Shown here piece after piece: positions 7,795 to 16,053 of a stretch of DNA of 64,000 nt. The notes under the pieces were generated by a model. It did no database searches. It had not been told where the DNA came from and saw nothing but the letters and a program-made list of their open reading frames with translations. A program made the position numbers and the translations under genes. Where the stretch lies: assembly GCA_963823845.1 (NCBI GenBank), contig CAWGND010000014.1, positions 434,001 through 498,000 on the forward strand, given 5' to 3'. The first letter of the stretch is position 1. Every line of letters starts with the position of its first letter. The DNA is from Alloacidobacterium sp963823845. GTDB taxonomy: Bacteria; Acidobacteriota; Terriglobia; Terriglobales; Acidobacteriaceae.

Positions 7795-9741
7795 CTACGC
7801 ACGAATAGCGGCACGAATCTTAGGCAGTCCAGCTACCGCTGCCTTCATTTCTTCATTGTTGGCGATCAACTCAAGTAGCCCCCGCGTAATCTCATCATCG
7901 GCTTGGACGCTTTGATGCAAACTGACCGGATAGCGCACCACCGCCTCAAGCCCGGTATCGGTAAGCAGCATCTGCGCCTTGGGCTTAAGCTGCGCAAACG
8001 GCATTTCAAATCGCTGTTCAATGCTGCGCTGCTGCCGATCGATGACTGGCTGATATTTTTCGTAAACACTCCGCACGACCTGCATCATCGTCTCTTCCAC
8101 CATTTTGTAATTGCCTGAAGGCTGAAGCGCCACGGCAATCTCGTGCCACGTATAATCCGTGCCCGGAACCTGCCGGAACATAGGCGTCGTGGCCTGAAAG
8201 AGCACAGCATTCGCAAAGGCCACCACGCGGCCCGTCGGTTGCAGGTCGACACCAGTGCCGGCCAGTTCAAGCATGTAAAAGCGCACGAAGCCGACCTCCA
8301 CAACGTCGCCCGTCACTCCCGCGATGCTGATACGGTCGCCTACCTTGATGCCGTAGCGCCCGATCAGGAAAAAATACGCAGCCACCGAAAGAAGAATGGT
8401 CTGGAGTCCGACGGCTATGCCCGCGGTAAGGAACCCGGCAAAGGTGGCCAGCGCACTGAATTCAGTGACAAAGCTGCAAATGAGAACCAGCCCTATGAGG
8501 AAGCCGATGACAAACCGGCGAACCAACAGGAACTGACGTCTGCGCCGTGCGTCGGGGATATAGCGGAATACCAGTCGCTTCCATAGTTCGGATAAGAGCA
8601 GCAGGAAACCGAGCGCAGCGAGGATGATGCCCACGCGGATTAATATGCTGCGCAGAATCGCGCCGTATTCGCGCCTAATGGAACTGCGCCACTCAGCCAG
8701 GTTCGCCCTGCTTTCATCCAGGGCCTGGACTTCCTGGCCAAGGGGCACTTCCACACCGGCAATCTGATCGAACTTTGACGCCAACGCGTCGAAGTCCTGC
8801 TTGGTTGGCGCGGTCTCCCCGGGCTCCGGGTTGTCCGCCTCGGCCGACAAAGCGCGTCCCTGATCGACCGTTGCTCTCAGTTGTGCCCGCAGGGGCGCGC
8901 GCATATCGTTGACGAAATCCTGCACCTGAGTCGTTTCAATCGTGAGGTTGTCGATCTGGTTCAGGCTCAGAGACTGGTCGTAAAGCCTGCGAAGCTGCCC
9001 GAACAATCCCGTAGGGCTGTTGAGATTCTGCGCGGCAGGGGCAGAAGGGGTGGGCTGGTTCTTCGGATCTAAGACCTCTGGAAGAGAACTCTTCAGTTGC
9101 GCGACGCTCGCATTAAATCCATTAGCGTTGGCTTGATTCTTGGTATCGCTCTTGTTTTTCTGGTTTTTTGGAACGGAAACATTGGCAAGCTGGTTCAGTG
9201 AGTTCAGCATCGTGTTGCCTAGGTCGAGTTCGCCCTGCAGCAAGTCTCTCTGGTCCGTCAGCGCCTTTACATCGCGGCGTGGAGCCGAAGCAATTTTTGC
9301 GTTAAGCTGATCGATCTGCGCCTTCAGCTGCGCATTGTGCGCGGTTGTGTCATGAAGCAGCTTCAGTAGATTCTGGTGTGAAGTAGATGTCGATGCTTGC
9401 TCTGCTTCGCTGGGAAGGAACGGAGCAGCCTTTTCCGCTGAAGCGAATGCGAAGGTCACCACCTCGTCCGCGATTCTGTTGGCAGTCGCCTGGTAGAGCG
9501 CATCCGTTGGTAACCCGACCGGCTGGATCTGCGTTTTCGTCTTGTGGTACCACGTGATGACGTTGTTGAGATGGCGCAGTATTTTCTGCTCGTCGAGCGG
9601 CGAAGCAGCAGGTTGATCATTCTGTGCGTTTTGCTTGTCCTGTGCGTTCATGCGCACCGGGCCGCCGAGGCTGAAAGAGAAGGAGGCAAGCAGGACGGAA
9701 ATCGCGCAGGCGCGAAGGGGCAGGGGAGATCGAAATCGCAT
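7795..9741 (-). CDS. MscS-family mechanosensitive channel with long coiled-coil N-terminus
   Basis: A 648-residue inner-membrane protein. A signal peptide (LRACAISVLLASFSFSLGG) is followed by a large soluble region, likely periplasmic, of about 310 residues rich in Gln/Asn and helical heptads. Then come about four membrane helices (about residues 355-500). The MscS pore/beta domain contains YGIKVGDRISIAGVTGDVVEVG. Related large MscS/MscK-type channels release solutes when membrane tension rises. The start is the ATG at 9741, preceded by a GGAAG ribosome site. An in-frame TTG three codons upstream is less likely. It is convergent with the lgt-like gene (178-base gap with nothing recognised) and divergent from a lipoprotein gene. 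Confidence 0.9.
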   Translation of the reverse strand: MRFRSPLPLRACAISVLLASFSFSLGGPVRMNAQDKQNAQNDQPAASPLDEQKILRHLNNVITWYHKTKTQIQPVGLPTDALYQATANRIADEVVTFAFASAEKAAPFLPSEAEQASTSTSHQNLLKLLHDTTAHNAQLKAQIDQLNAKIASAPRRDVKALTDQRDLLQGELDLGNTMLNSLNQLANVSVPKNQKNKSDTKNQANANGFNASVAQLKSSLPEVLDPKNQPTPSAPAAQNLNSPTGLFGQLRRLYDQSLSLNQIDNLTIETTQVQDFVNDMRAPLRAQLRATVDQGRALSAEADNPEPGETAPTKQDFDALASKFDQIAGVEVPLGQEVQALDESRANLAEWRSSIRREYGAILRSILIRVGIILAALGFLLLLSELWKRLVFRYIPDARRRRQFLLVRRFVIGFLIGLVLICSFVTEFSALATFAGFLTAGIAVGLQTILLSVAAYFFLIGRYGIKVGDRISIAGVTGDVVEVGFVRFYMLELAGTGVDLQPTGRVVAFANAVLFQATTPMFRQVPGTDYTWHEIAVALQPSGNYKMVEETMMQVVRSVYEKYQPVIDRQQRSIEQRFEMPFAQLKPKAQMLLTDTGLEAVVRYPVSLHQSVQADDEITRGLLELIANNEEMKAAVAGLPKIRAAIRA

Positions 9742-9926
9742 CACTTCCAATTCTAGGCTGAGGGGGCGCCGACCTTAGGAACGAATACCAAACCTTTCGT
9801 CGGCAACTCCCCCAATGCTTTCTGCATCACGCCTGACGAATTTCTTCGCGGCATCCAGACTGCCCTTTCCGCTGCAAGCGCTTCTTAGTTGGATGACAAG
9901 TTGAAAGAGAACAGCAAGGAGCAAGA

Positions 9927-10490
9927 ATGAAAAGCACGACCCGAAAGCAGATATCAATGATTCTCGCCGGCAGCTTCATACTGGCCGCAGGCTGCTCATC
10001 CAAAACAAAGCCAACAGATCAAAACTTCATAGCAGGCCTGAACGCATACTACGCGAACCACAACGAATGCCTTTTCTCAAGCGCCCTGCGGTTCCCGTAC
10101 GAAGTGAGCCCAGGCCCTGATGCGAAACAAGATAGGCAGCGCATGGAGGCCCTCATGCATGCGGGATTGATGAAGCAGCCTACCGAAGACAAGAGCATTC
10201 ACGTCGTGGTCTATTCTCTGACACCCGCGGGCGAGCGCGCGGGCGGCCGCTTCTGCTACGGCCATCGCGAGATCACCACCATCGATAGCTTCACGCCACC
10301 CACCACAGCCGCAAATGGCATTCTCGAATCGCGCGTCACCTATCACTACAAACTGATGGACGTGCCTGTCTGGGCAAAAACCGACGATATGCTGAAAGCA
10401 TTTCCCGAGATGGCAAAAGCCCTTGCAGGCGAAGCCGTCGGCGAGAACAACCTAGCCAACGCCGGAGTAGGTTGGCAGGTCCCAAACTAG
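9927..10490 (+). CDS. lipoprotein of unknown function
   Basis: A 187-residue protein with a clear type II signal peptide: a Lys/Arg-rich start, a hydrophobic core and the lipobox LAAGC (cysteine near residue 23). It should therefore be lipid-anchored at the membrane. The mature part begins with a Lys/Thr-rich linker and has three further cysteines but no motif I recognise. A good AAGGAGC ribosome site precedes the ATG at 9927. Its stop is only 3 bases from the end of the convergent fetB-like gene. It is not obviously related to either neighbour. Confidence 0.75.
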   Translation: MKSTTRKQISMILAGSFILAAGCSSKTKPTDQNFIAGLNAYYANHNECLFSSALRFPYEVSPGPDAKQDRQRMEALMHAGLMKQPTEDKSIHVVVYSLTPAGERAGGRFCYGHREITTIDSFTPPTTAANGILESRVTYHYKLMDVPVWAKTDDMLKAFPEMAKALAGEAVGENNLANAGVGWQVPN

Positions 10491-10493
10491 GCT

Positions 10494-11297
10494 TCACCTC
10501 AACACTAACTGCTCATGCGCGGTAAACAACCGCCGCGTCACCAGGTGACTCGAAACAAAACACGCCAGCGCAGAGGCAGAAAAGATAGTCGTCAGCACAA
10601 CAAACTGATAGAGCGCCGCAAACAGAGGCGAAGCCCCCGACAACACCATGCCCGCCATGATGCCGGGAATCCAGACAATCCCCAGCGAGCGGATATTATC
10701 GACCGACGGAATAAGGCACGCGCGAAACGCCGCGTTGAGATAGGGCAGCACAGCCGCGTCGGCGCTCGCTCCCAGCGCGAGCGCCGATTCAATCTCTCCA
10801 ACGTGCGACGTGACCTCGCCGCGCAGCCGATCGAGAAAAAGCGACTGCGTGTTCATCGTATTCGCAATCACCATGCTTCCAACCGGCACCAGCATCGTGA
10901 TCTTCAACGGAATCACGCCAAACACAATCATGATCGCCAGCACCACGCCCGCTCCGGCGCAGATAGAAGTCAGCGCCAGCAAAAAAGCGCGCGGAATCCG
11001 CTTTGCGCGCTTGCGCACAATGCTGGCTGCGGCAAGCATCATCCCCGTAAGCACCAGTAGCGACGTCCACTGCGGCCCACGCAGCATGAACGCGAGAATC
11101 GCGCCCACCGCAACAATCTGGACGACACCCCGAATCTCGGCAACCGGCAATTCTTTCAGCAGTCCGGGAGCCCGCCTACGTGCCAGCAGCATCACAGCCA
11201 GCGCCAGCAGCGCAGCCACTATACATTCTGCAATGCCAAGCGCAAGCTGCGAATGGAAAAAATAATTAAGCACGCAGCACCTCTGCTGGCGATCCAT
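10494..11297 (-). CDS. fetB: FetB/UPF0014-family ABC transporter permease
   Basis: Membrane subunit of a FetAB-type ABC exporter. In E. coli this system is linked to iron export and resistance to oxidative stress. The 267-residue sequence has about seven hydrophobic helices. It carries the UPF0014 signatures: a PVGSMVIANTMNT-like stretch, the LALGAS phrase, and RACLIPSVDNIRSLGIVWIPG in the C-terminal half (shown here as RACLIPSVDNIRSLG). The ATG at 11297 lies inside the end of the ATPase gene (32-base overlap), which implies translational coupling. Slightly shorter starts are possible. The pair sits directly behind the cytochrome oxidase operon. Confidence 0.85.
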   Translation of the reverse strand: MDRQQRCCVLNYFFHSQLALGIAECIVAALLALAVMLLARRRAPGLLKELPVAEIRGVVQIVAVGAILAFMLRGPQWTSLLVLTGMMLAAASIVRKRAKRIPRAFLLALTSICAGAGVVLAIMIVFGVIPLKITMLVPVGSMVIANTMNTQSLFLDRLRGEVTSHVGEIESALALGASADAAVLPYLNAAFRACLIPSVDNIRSLGIVWIPGIMAGMVLSGASPLFAALYQFVVLTTIFSASALACFVSSHLVTRRLFTAHEQLVLR

Positions 11298-11988
11298 AGG
11301 CGTTCACGCGGCCGGACTCAAGCGCGAGCACCTTGTCCGCCATCGTCCGAGCCTGCTCGACACTGTGCGTCACCCACACGCAGGTCAAATGGCGCTCTCG
11401 GATAAGCGACTCCAGCAGTGCTTCCACCCCATGCCGCGCCGCTTCATCGAGCGCCGAAGTCGGCTCATCCAGCAGCAGCACCTCCGGCTCGTTTGCGAGC
11501 GCGCGAGTAATGGCGACCCGTTGCGCTTCACCCCCCGAGAGCGTAAGCGCATCGCGAGACCCGTACCCCGCCAGCCCAACGCGCGCAAGCAACCCCTCGA
11601 CCTCGTCCGCCGAGATCATCCGGCCACACTGCTTCGGTCCGAACGCAACATTCTCGCCAACAGTCCCGGGAAAAAGATAAGCCCGCTGCATCACCATGCC
11701 TATGCGCCGCCGCAATTCGCGGGGAGCTAGCGTGCGTGTGTCGGTCCCGTTCAACAAAACGATGCCGCTAGTCGGCTCATCCAGCCGGTTCAGGAGCCGC
11801 AGCAGCGTGCTCTTGCCAGAACCGCTGGGCCCGACCACGCCGAGCACCTCACCGCGGTTCAATTCAAAATTCACATCCGTAACCAAAGTGCGCGACTCGG
11901 GCGGCGGAAGTATGCGCCCAATGTATGAGCAGGCAAGCATGTGTATTGAGTTACTTGCTGGTAAGTCTAACTGGAGCGGGCGAGGCAC
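11266..11988 (-). CDS. fetA: FetA-like ABC transporter ATP-binding protein
   Basis: ATPase partner of the overlapping UPF0014 permease. The motifs are complete: Walker A GPSGSGKST, the Q-loop phrase GMVMQRAYLFPG, signature LSGGEAQRVAITRALA, Walker B VLLLDEPTSALD, and switch His in WVTHSVEQ. The length of 240 residues is normal. I use the GTG at 11988 because AAGG lies at the right distance. The ATG at 11940 is an alternative that would drop 16 unconserved residues. The gene begins 45 bases after coxC on the same strand, so it may share the oxidase transcript. Confidence 0.88.
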   Translation of the reverse strand: MPRPLQLDLPASNSIHMLACSYIGRILPPPESRTLVTDVNFELNRGEVLGVVGPSGSGKSTLLRLLNRLDEPTSGIVLLNGTDTRTLAPRELRRRIGMVMQRAYLFPGTVGENVAFGPKQCGRMISADEVEGLLARVGLAGYGSRDALTLSGGEAQRVAITRALANEPEVLLLDEPTSALDEAARHGVEALLESLIRERHLTCVWVTHSVEQARTMADKVLALESGRVNAYGSPAEVLRA

Positions 11989-12032
11989 CCCAAACCTTCA
12001 CACTAAAGAGTCTGAAAATATCGGCGAAGTGC

Positions 12033-12797
12033 TTACTGAAAGAAAATCAGCAGCACAAAGAGAAATACCCAGAAGATGCCCATCGTGTGCCAGTACCAGG
12101 CCGTGCAGTCGACAACAATCTGCCGCATCTCGACCCGCCGCAGCAGAAACAGCGCGCACAGCGCAACGACCAGGGCAAGAATGCCGAGAAGAAGGTGAAT
12201 TCCGTGAGTCGCCGTAATCAGGTAGAAGAAGTGGCTGTTCTGGTTGGTCGCAAAAAACAGGCCCTGCGAGGCAAGCTGCTGCCATGCGATCCACTGCCCG
12301 GCCAGAAACATTACGCCCAAAACGACAGTTCCAACCAGCCAGGGCGACGCGCGCCGCACCGCAGGCCGTCCCAGGCCAAGCCACTCCTCCATCACATCCA
12401 CTTCATGGAACAGATGCTGGCGGGCCACTTCAATCGTCAGGCTGCTCAAAAGTAGAATGGCAGTGTTGATCCAGAGAATCGGCGGGATCGCCAGCGGGTG
12501 CCAGTCGGTAACATAGTTGTCGCGTGGATCGAAATGCCCCGCATTCTGCCGCACAAAAAAAGCGCTCACCAGCGCGATAAAAAACATCAGATCGCCCGCC
12601 AGGGCGAAGAAGAGCCCCAGCCGGTAGCGTGTCAGCAGTTCACGCGGACCGCGCCTCCCTTGCGGATGGTTGTCCCAGTTATCGTCGCCCCCACCCCCGC
12701 CCGTAGGTCGCCTGTCGACTGGAGGTTTGCCGCCGATCCCAGTATCTTTCCTGTCGATTTCGGCTGGGTGACGAGTAAAGGTAGCGGGCATGCGCAA
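12033..12797 (-). CDS. coxC: cytochrome c oxidase subunit III
   Basis: Third core subunit of an aa3-type haem-copper oxidase. It carries no redox centre and supports subunit I. After a hydrophilic Gly/Asp-rich N-terminal tail of about 55 residues there are five hydrophobic helices. Typical subunit III phrases are LGLFFALAGDLMFFIALVSA and a conserved THGIHLLLGILALV (the HGxH segment). The C-terminus IFWVFLFVLLIF is the usual last helix. It starts 18 bases after coxA on the same strand. The five-helix form, rather than seven, is common where subunit I lacks the extra helices. Confidence 0.93.
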   Translation of the reverse strand: MRMPATFTRHPAEIDRKDTGIGGKPPVDRRPTGGGGGDDNWDNHPQGRRGPRELLTRYRLGLFFALAGDLMFFIALVSAFFVRQNAGHFDPRDNYVTDWHPLAIPPILWINTAILLLSSLTIEVARQHLFHEVDVMEEWLGLGRPAVRRASPWLVGTVVLGVMFLAGQWIAWQQLASQGLFFATNQNSHFFYLITATHGIHLLLGILALVVALCALFLLRRVEMRQIVVDCTAWYWHTMGIFWVFLFVLLIFFQ

Positions 12798-12815
12798 GTC
12801 CCTCTCGCGTACAGC

Positions 12816-14531
12816 TTACTCCTGTTCGGGCTCCTCGGCATACTGCATCACAAAGTCGGCTGAATTTGCATGAAATCGATAGTCATAAGGCCCCCGCAAG
12901 ACCCTGTATTCCATATCCTCAGGCGCCCACTCTAAAGTCGTAGCCTGCCAGGGATTCTCCCCAGACCGTCGCCCATGTCGCACGCTCCAGACGAGGTTGA
13001 TGAGGAAAAGCCACTGCGCCGCCGCCAGAAACAGCGCCGAATAAGTAATCCCAGTCTGCAGCGGCAGCAGGAAACTGAGCGTCGAAGTGCTCCCGGTGAG
13101 CTGCGCATAGTGCCGGGGCTGCCCCGCCAGCCCGGCAAAGTGCATTGGGAAAAAGGTGCCATAAGCCCCCACAAGCGAAAGCCAGAAGTGCCATTTCCCC
13201 AGCCGTTCGTTCATCAACCGCCCGGTCATCAAAGGAAACCAGTAATACACGGCCGCAAAGAGCGAGAACATCCCCGCCATGGCCATAATCAAGTGAAAAT
13301 GCGCGACCACGAAATAGGTGTTGTGCAGATAAGCGTCAAGAACCGGCTGGGCAAGAATCGGCCCCGTAAGTCCACCGGCGATAAAGAACGACAGAAACCC
13401 CAACGTAAACAGCATCGGCGTAGCTAGAGGATGCACACGGCTGTCACGCCCTCGCAGCAACATCAGCAGCCAACCCAGAACCGACGCTGAGCTGGGAACC
13501 GCAATCGCCATCGTCGTCAGCGCAAACGCCGTCCCCGCATAAGGGTTCATGCCGCTTACAAACATATGGTGCCCCCAAACCAGCAGCCCGAAAAATCCAA
13601 TCGCCAGCGTAGTCGCCACCATGAACCGATAGCCAGGCACAGGCCGCCGGGTAAAATTCGCCAGCAGGGAAGAGGTCAGCCCCATCGCCGGCAGAATGGC
13701 GATATAAACCTCCGGGTGCCCAAAGAACCAGAATAGATGCAGCCACAGCATCGGCGACCCATTCGCATGCGGATGGGTGCGATCCATCAGCAGCCCATCG
13801 ATCACCTCTCCTGGAGGCACAAAGAAGCTCGTAGCCAAATGCCGGTCGCTAAGCAACAGCACCACCGCGGCAAACAAAACACTGAACGCAAAAAGGATCA
13901 GCACTGCCGTCACCAGCCACGCCCACACAGTGAGCGGCATCCGCAGCAGCGTCATCCCCTCACAGCGTTTGCTGATGACCGTAGTCAGTAGATTGATCGC
14001 GCCCAGCACGGAAGCAAAACAGAAAATGCCAATGCTTACCAGCCAGAGGTCCATCCCCGCAGCCTGCCCCGGCCCTGCTGCGGCAATCGCGCTCAATGGC
14101 GGGTAGTTCGTCCATCCGGAAATCGGCGCGCCGCCTCGAACGAAAAATGCCGCCAGCAACGCTCCGAATGAGACTACCGTAAGCCAGAACGAGACAGCAT
14201 TCAGCAGCGGCAGCGCCATCCGCCGCGCGCCAATCTGCGCTGGAAGAACCAGGCTGGCAAGGCCATTCACGGGAGCCGTCGTCAATACAAAGAAAACCAT
14301 CAGCGTGCCATGCATCGTCACCAGAGCCAGATAGCCCTCTGCCGGCACCACGCCCCAGAACGGCAGATTCAGATCGGGCCAGACAATGTGAATCCGCATG
14401 AAGACCGAGAGCACTGTGCCGACGGCAACTGCGAGCAGAGAGAGCAGTAGATACTCAATACCGATGATCCGGTGATCGGTCGTTAAGAGCCAACCGCGGC
14501 GCACCGTTTTAGTTTGCAGCCGAAGGCTCAT
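12816..14531 (-). CDS. coxA: cytochrome c oxidase subunit I with atypical proton-channel residues
   Basis: Catalytic subunit that reduces O2 at the haem a3-CuB centre. The metal ligands are all present: His74 (MHGTLMVFF, haem a), the GHPEVYI box with His272 and Tyr276, HH321-322, and His411/His413 in VVAHFHLIM. Five positions are unusual by eye alignment with canonical A-family oxidases. The D-channel entry Asp is Arg104 (GARRMALP). The following Asn pair is Asn-Ala (111-112). The K-channel Lys is Ser350 (IAVPSSASVLGW in place of PTGIKV). The HDTYYVV Asp is Asn404. One of the two propionate-binding Arg residues is His. Glu274 is kept. The ATG at 14531 overlaps the coxB stop as ATGA, showing translational coupling; upstream in-frame codons would lie inside coxB. 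Confidence 0.95.
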   Translation of the reverse strand: MSLRLQTKTVRRGWLLTTDHRIIGIEYLLLSLLAVAVGTVLSVFMRIHIVWPDLNLPFWGVVPAEGYLALVTMHGTLMVFFVLTTAPVNGLASLVLPAQIGARRMALPLLNAVSFWLTVVSFGALLAAFFVRGGAPISGWTNYPPLSAIAAAGPGQAAGMDLWLVSIGIFCFASVLGAINLLTTVISKRCEGMTLLRMPLTVWAWLVTAVLILFAFSVLFAAVVLLLSDRHLATSFFVPPGEVIDGLLMDRTHPHANGSPMLWLHLFWFFGHPEVYIAILPAMGLTSSLLANFTRRPVPGYRFMVATTLAIGFFGLLVWGHHMFVSGMNPYAGTAFALTTMAIAVPSSASVLGWLLMLLRGRDSRVHPLATPMLFTLGFLSFFIAGGLTGPILAQPVLDAYLHNTYFVVAHFHLIMAMAGMFSLFAAVYYWFPLMTGRLMNERLGKWHFWLSLVGAYGTFFPMHFAGLAGQPRHYAQLTGSTSTLSFLLPLQTGITYSALFLAAAQWLFLINLVWSVRHGRRSGENPWQATTLEWAPEDMEYRVLRGPYDYRFHANSADFVMQYAEEPEQE

Positions 14532-15277
14532 CGCGCAGCTCCATCCGCCCCGTGCGGCACATGACTCACCAGCCACGTCGTGTACTCGCGTTCAGAGACA
14601 ACCCGCAGATGCGCCTGCATCCGAGCATGCCCCAGCCCGCAAACCTGCGAGCAAAGGATCGGATAATCACCGGCGACAGAAGGCGTGAAGTGAATGTGCA
14701 TCTCCATCCCCGGCACGGCATTCTGCTTCAACCGCATGCCCGGAATAAAGAATCCATGAATCACGTCGGTGGACCGAATCCCGAGGTCAACCTGGTGCCC
14801 CTCAGGCAGCACAAGCACGCTCGAAACGACATCATCCCCACTGTGCGCATCAGTGGGATCAAGCCCCAGAGGATTGCCGGCAGGCGCATTGATCAGCTCC
14901 GGCTTTGTCAGCCCGAAAGCCGCATCCGCACCCGGATAGCGGAAGTACCACTGAAACTGCATTCCCGTCACTTCCACCTGAATAGCCTGCGGCGCCGCCC
15001 CCTGATACCGAATCACCGACCAGAGCCTCTGCGCGCTGACCGCCATCCCCGCATACATAAGCGTGAGCAAAGTCAGCGCAACCAGTTCGCGCTTCAACGA
15101 AGAACCAGCCTGCTCATGTGCCGCCGGTTTCCTGCGAACCATCGCGGCGAAAAGAAAAATATGAGCAAGAAAAAACAGCGCCGTCAGCGCAACCAGATTC
15201 CACCACATCAACCGGTCAATAGCGATACCATGCAGCGCGCCATTGGGTGGCATCCACCAGATGCGATCAGCCCTCAT
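14528..15277 (-). CDS. coxB: cytochrome c oxidase subunit II
   Basis: Carries the CuA centre that accepts electrons from cytochrome c and passes them to subunit I. Two N-terminal membrane helices (about residues 22-48 and 64-85) precede the periplasmic cupredoxin domain. The Trp-rich electron-entry stretch is GMQFQWYFRYPG. CuA ligands are visible in STDVIHGFFIPG and in CSQVCGLGHARM: two Cys, two His and Met. The usual Glu between the cysteines is Gln. There is no fused cytochrome c domain. The stop overlaps the coxA start by four bases. The gene begins 14 bases after pdxT, so all of pdxT-coxB-coxA-coxC can be one transcript. Confidence 0.94.
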   Translation of the reverse strand: MRADRIWWMPPNGALHGIAIDRLMWWNLVALTALFFLAHIFLFAAMVRRKPAAHEQAGSSLKRELVALTLLTLMYAGMAVSAQRLWSVIRYQGAAPQAIQVEVTGMQFQWYFRYPGADAAFGLTKPELINAPAGNPLGLDPTDAHSGDDVVSSVLVLPEGHQVDLGIRSTDVIHGFFIPGMRLKQNAVPGMEMHIHFTPSVAGDYPILCSQVCGLGHARMQAHLRVVSEREYTTWLVSHVPHGADGAAR

Positions 15278-15291
15278 GCAACGATTGTCGC

Positions 15292-15900
15292 TCAGCGGGA
15301 ATGTTCAGCCCGAACCAGATCAACAAAGAGCCGATGCACGCGTCGATCAGCAGACAATTCCGGATGAAAAGTAGCCGCAAGAATATGCCGTTGCCGCACC
15401 AGAACAGGGAAGCCATCACGCGTTGCTAGCACCTCAACATCAGCCCCGGTCTTCACAATGCGAGGTGCGCGAATATAGACCATCTCCAGCGGGCCACCCT
15501 CAAGCCGGGTATCAGCGTCAAGAATCGCGCTGTCAATCTGCCGCCCATACGCATTGCGTTCCACCGTCGCGTCGAGAACCGCAAGGCTCTCCTGCGCAGG
15601 ATTCAACACATCTTTCGCCAGCAGAATGCACCCGGCGCAGGTGCCGAAGGTCGGCTTCCGCTGCACAAAATCCTGCAGCGCATTCAGAAATCCATCGCGC
15701 GCCAAAAACCTGAGAAACGTAGTCGATTCTCCGCCGGGAATAATCAGGCCATCAATCGTCGCCAGCTCTTCCGGCTTGCGAACGAGCACCGCCTCCGCCC
15801 CCGATTCGCGCAGCGCAGCAGCATGAGCATCAAAATCGCCCTGAATCGCCAGCACACCAATTCGCAGAGTCTTCTGACCTTCTTCTGATTCCATCGACAC
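15292..15900 (-). CDS. pdxT: pyridoxal 5'-phosphate synthase glutaminase subunit PdxT
   Basis: Class I glutaminase that feeds ammonia to PdxS for direct synthesis of pyridoxal 5'-phosphate. The nucleophile Cys sits in FGTCAGCILLA, and the His-Glu pair in ATFHPELSADRR near the C-terminus. The oxyanion/GGEST loop is in IIPGGESTTFLR. The length of 202 residues is normal. It lies 154 bases downstream of pdxS on the same strand, separated by a copy of the dispersed repeat. It is only 14 bases upstream of coxB. Confidence 0.96.
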   Translation of the reverse strand: MSMESEEGQKTLRIGVLAIQGDFDAHAAALRESGAEAVLVRKPEELATIDGLIIPGGESTTFLRFLARDGFLNALQDFVQRKPTFGTCAGCILLAKDVLNPAQESLAVLDATVERNAYGRQIDSAILDADTRLEGGPLEMVYIRAPRIVKTGADVEVLATRDGFPVLVRQRHILAATFHPELSADRRVHRLFVDLVRAEHSR

Positions 15901-16019
15901 GTTCGGAAATTACCTCAAATGATGAAGCATTATGCTCAAACGAAAAAGAACGCGAAGCACGAGGGGTAAAAGCACTCGTCCATGAAGCAAATTGCGGTTT
16001 GGCATCGAAGGCGCGTACG

Positions 16020-16052
16020 CCAGCCTGCCCTGAGCGAAGCCGAAGAGGCTAG
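16020..16052. repeat. dispersed CCTGAGCG-type intergenic repeat, copy 3
   Basis: GCCTGCCCTGAGCGAAGCCG lies just beyond the 3' end of pdxS, in the pdxS-pdxT gap. GCCT/AGGC arms flank the CTGAGCGAAGCCGAAG core. It matches the copies near 1145, 3370, 33950 and 61540. Confidence 0.55.
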
Positions 16053-16053
16053 T

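Noticed and set aside
7741..7795. A TTTGAATCC-like T-arm phrase near 7772 suggested a tRNA
   Set aside because: No matching acceptor stem, D-arm or anticodon arm can be drawn around it.
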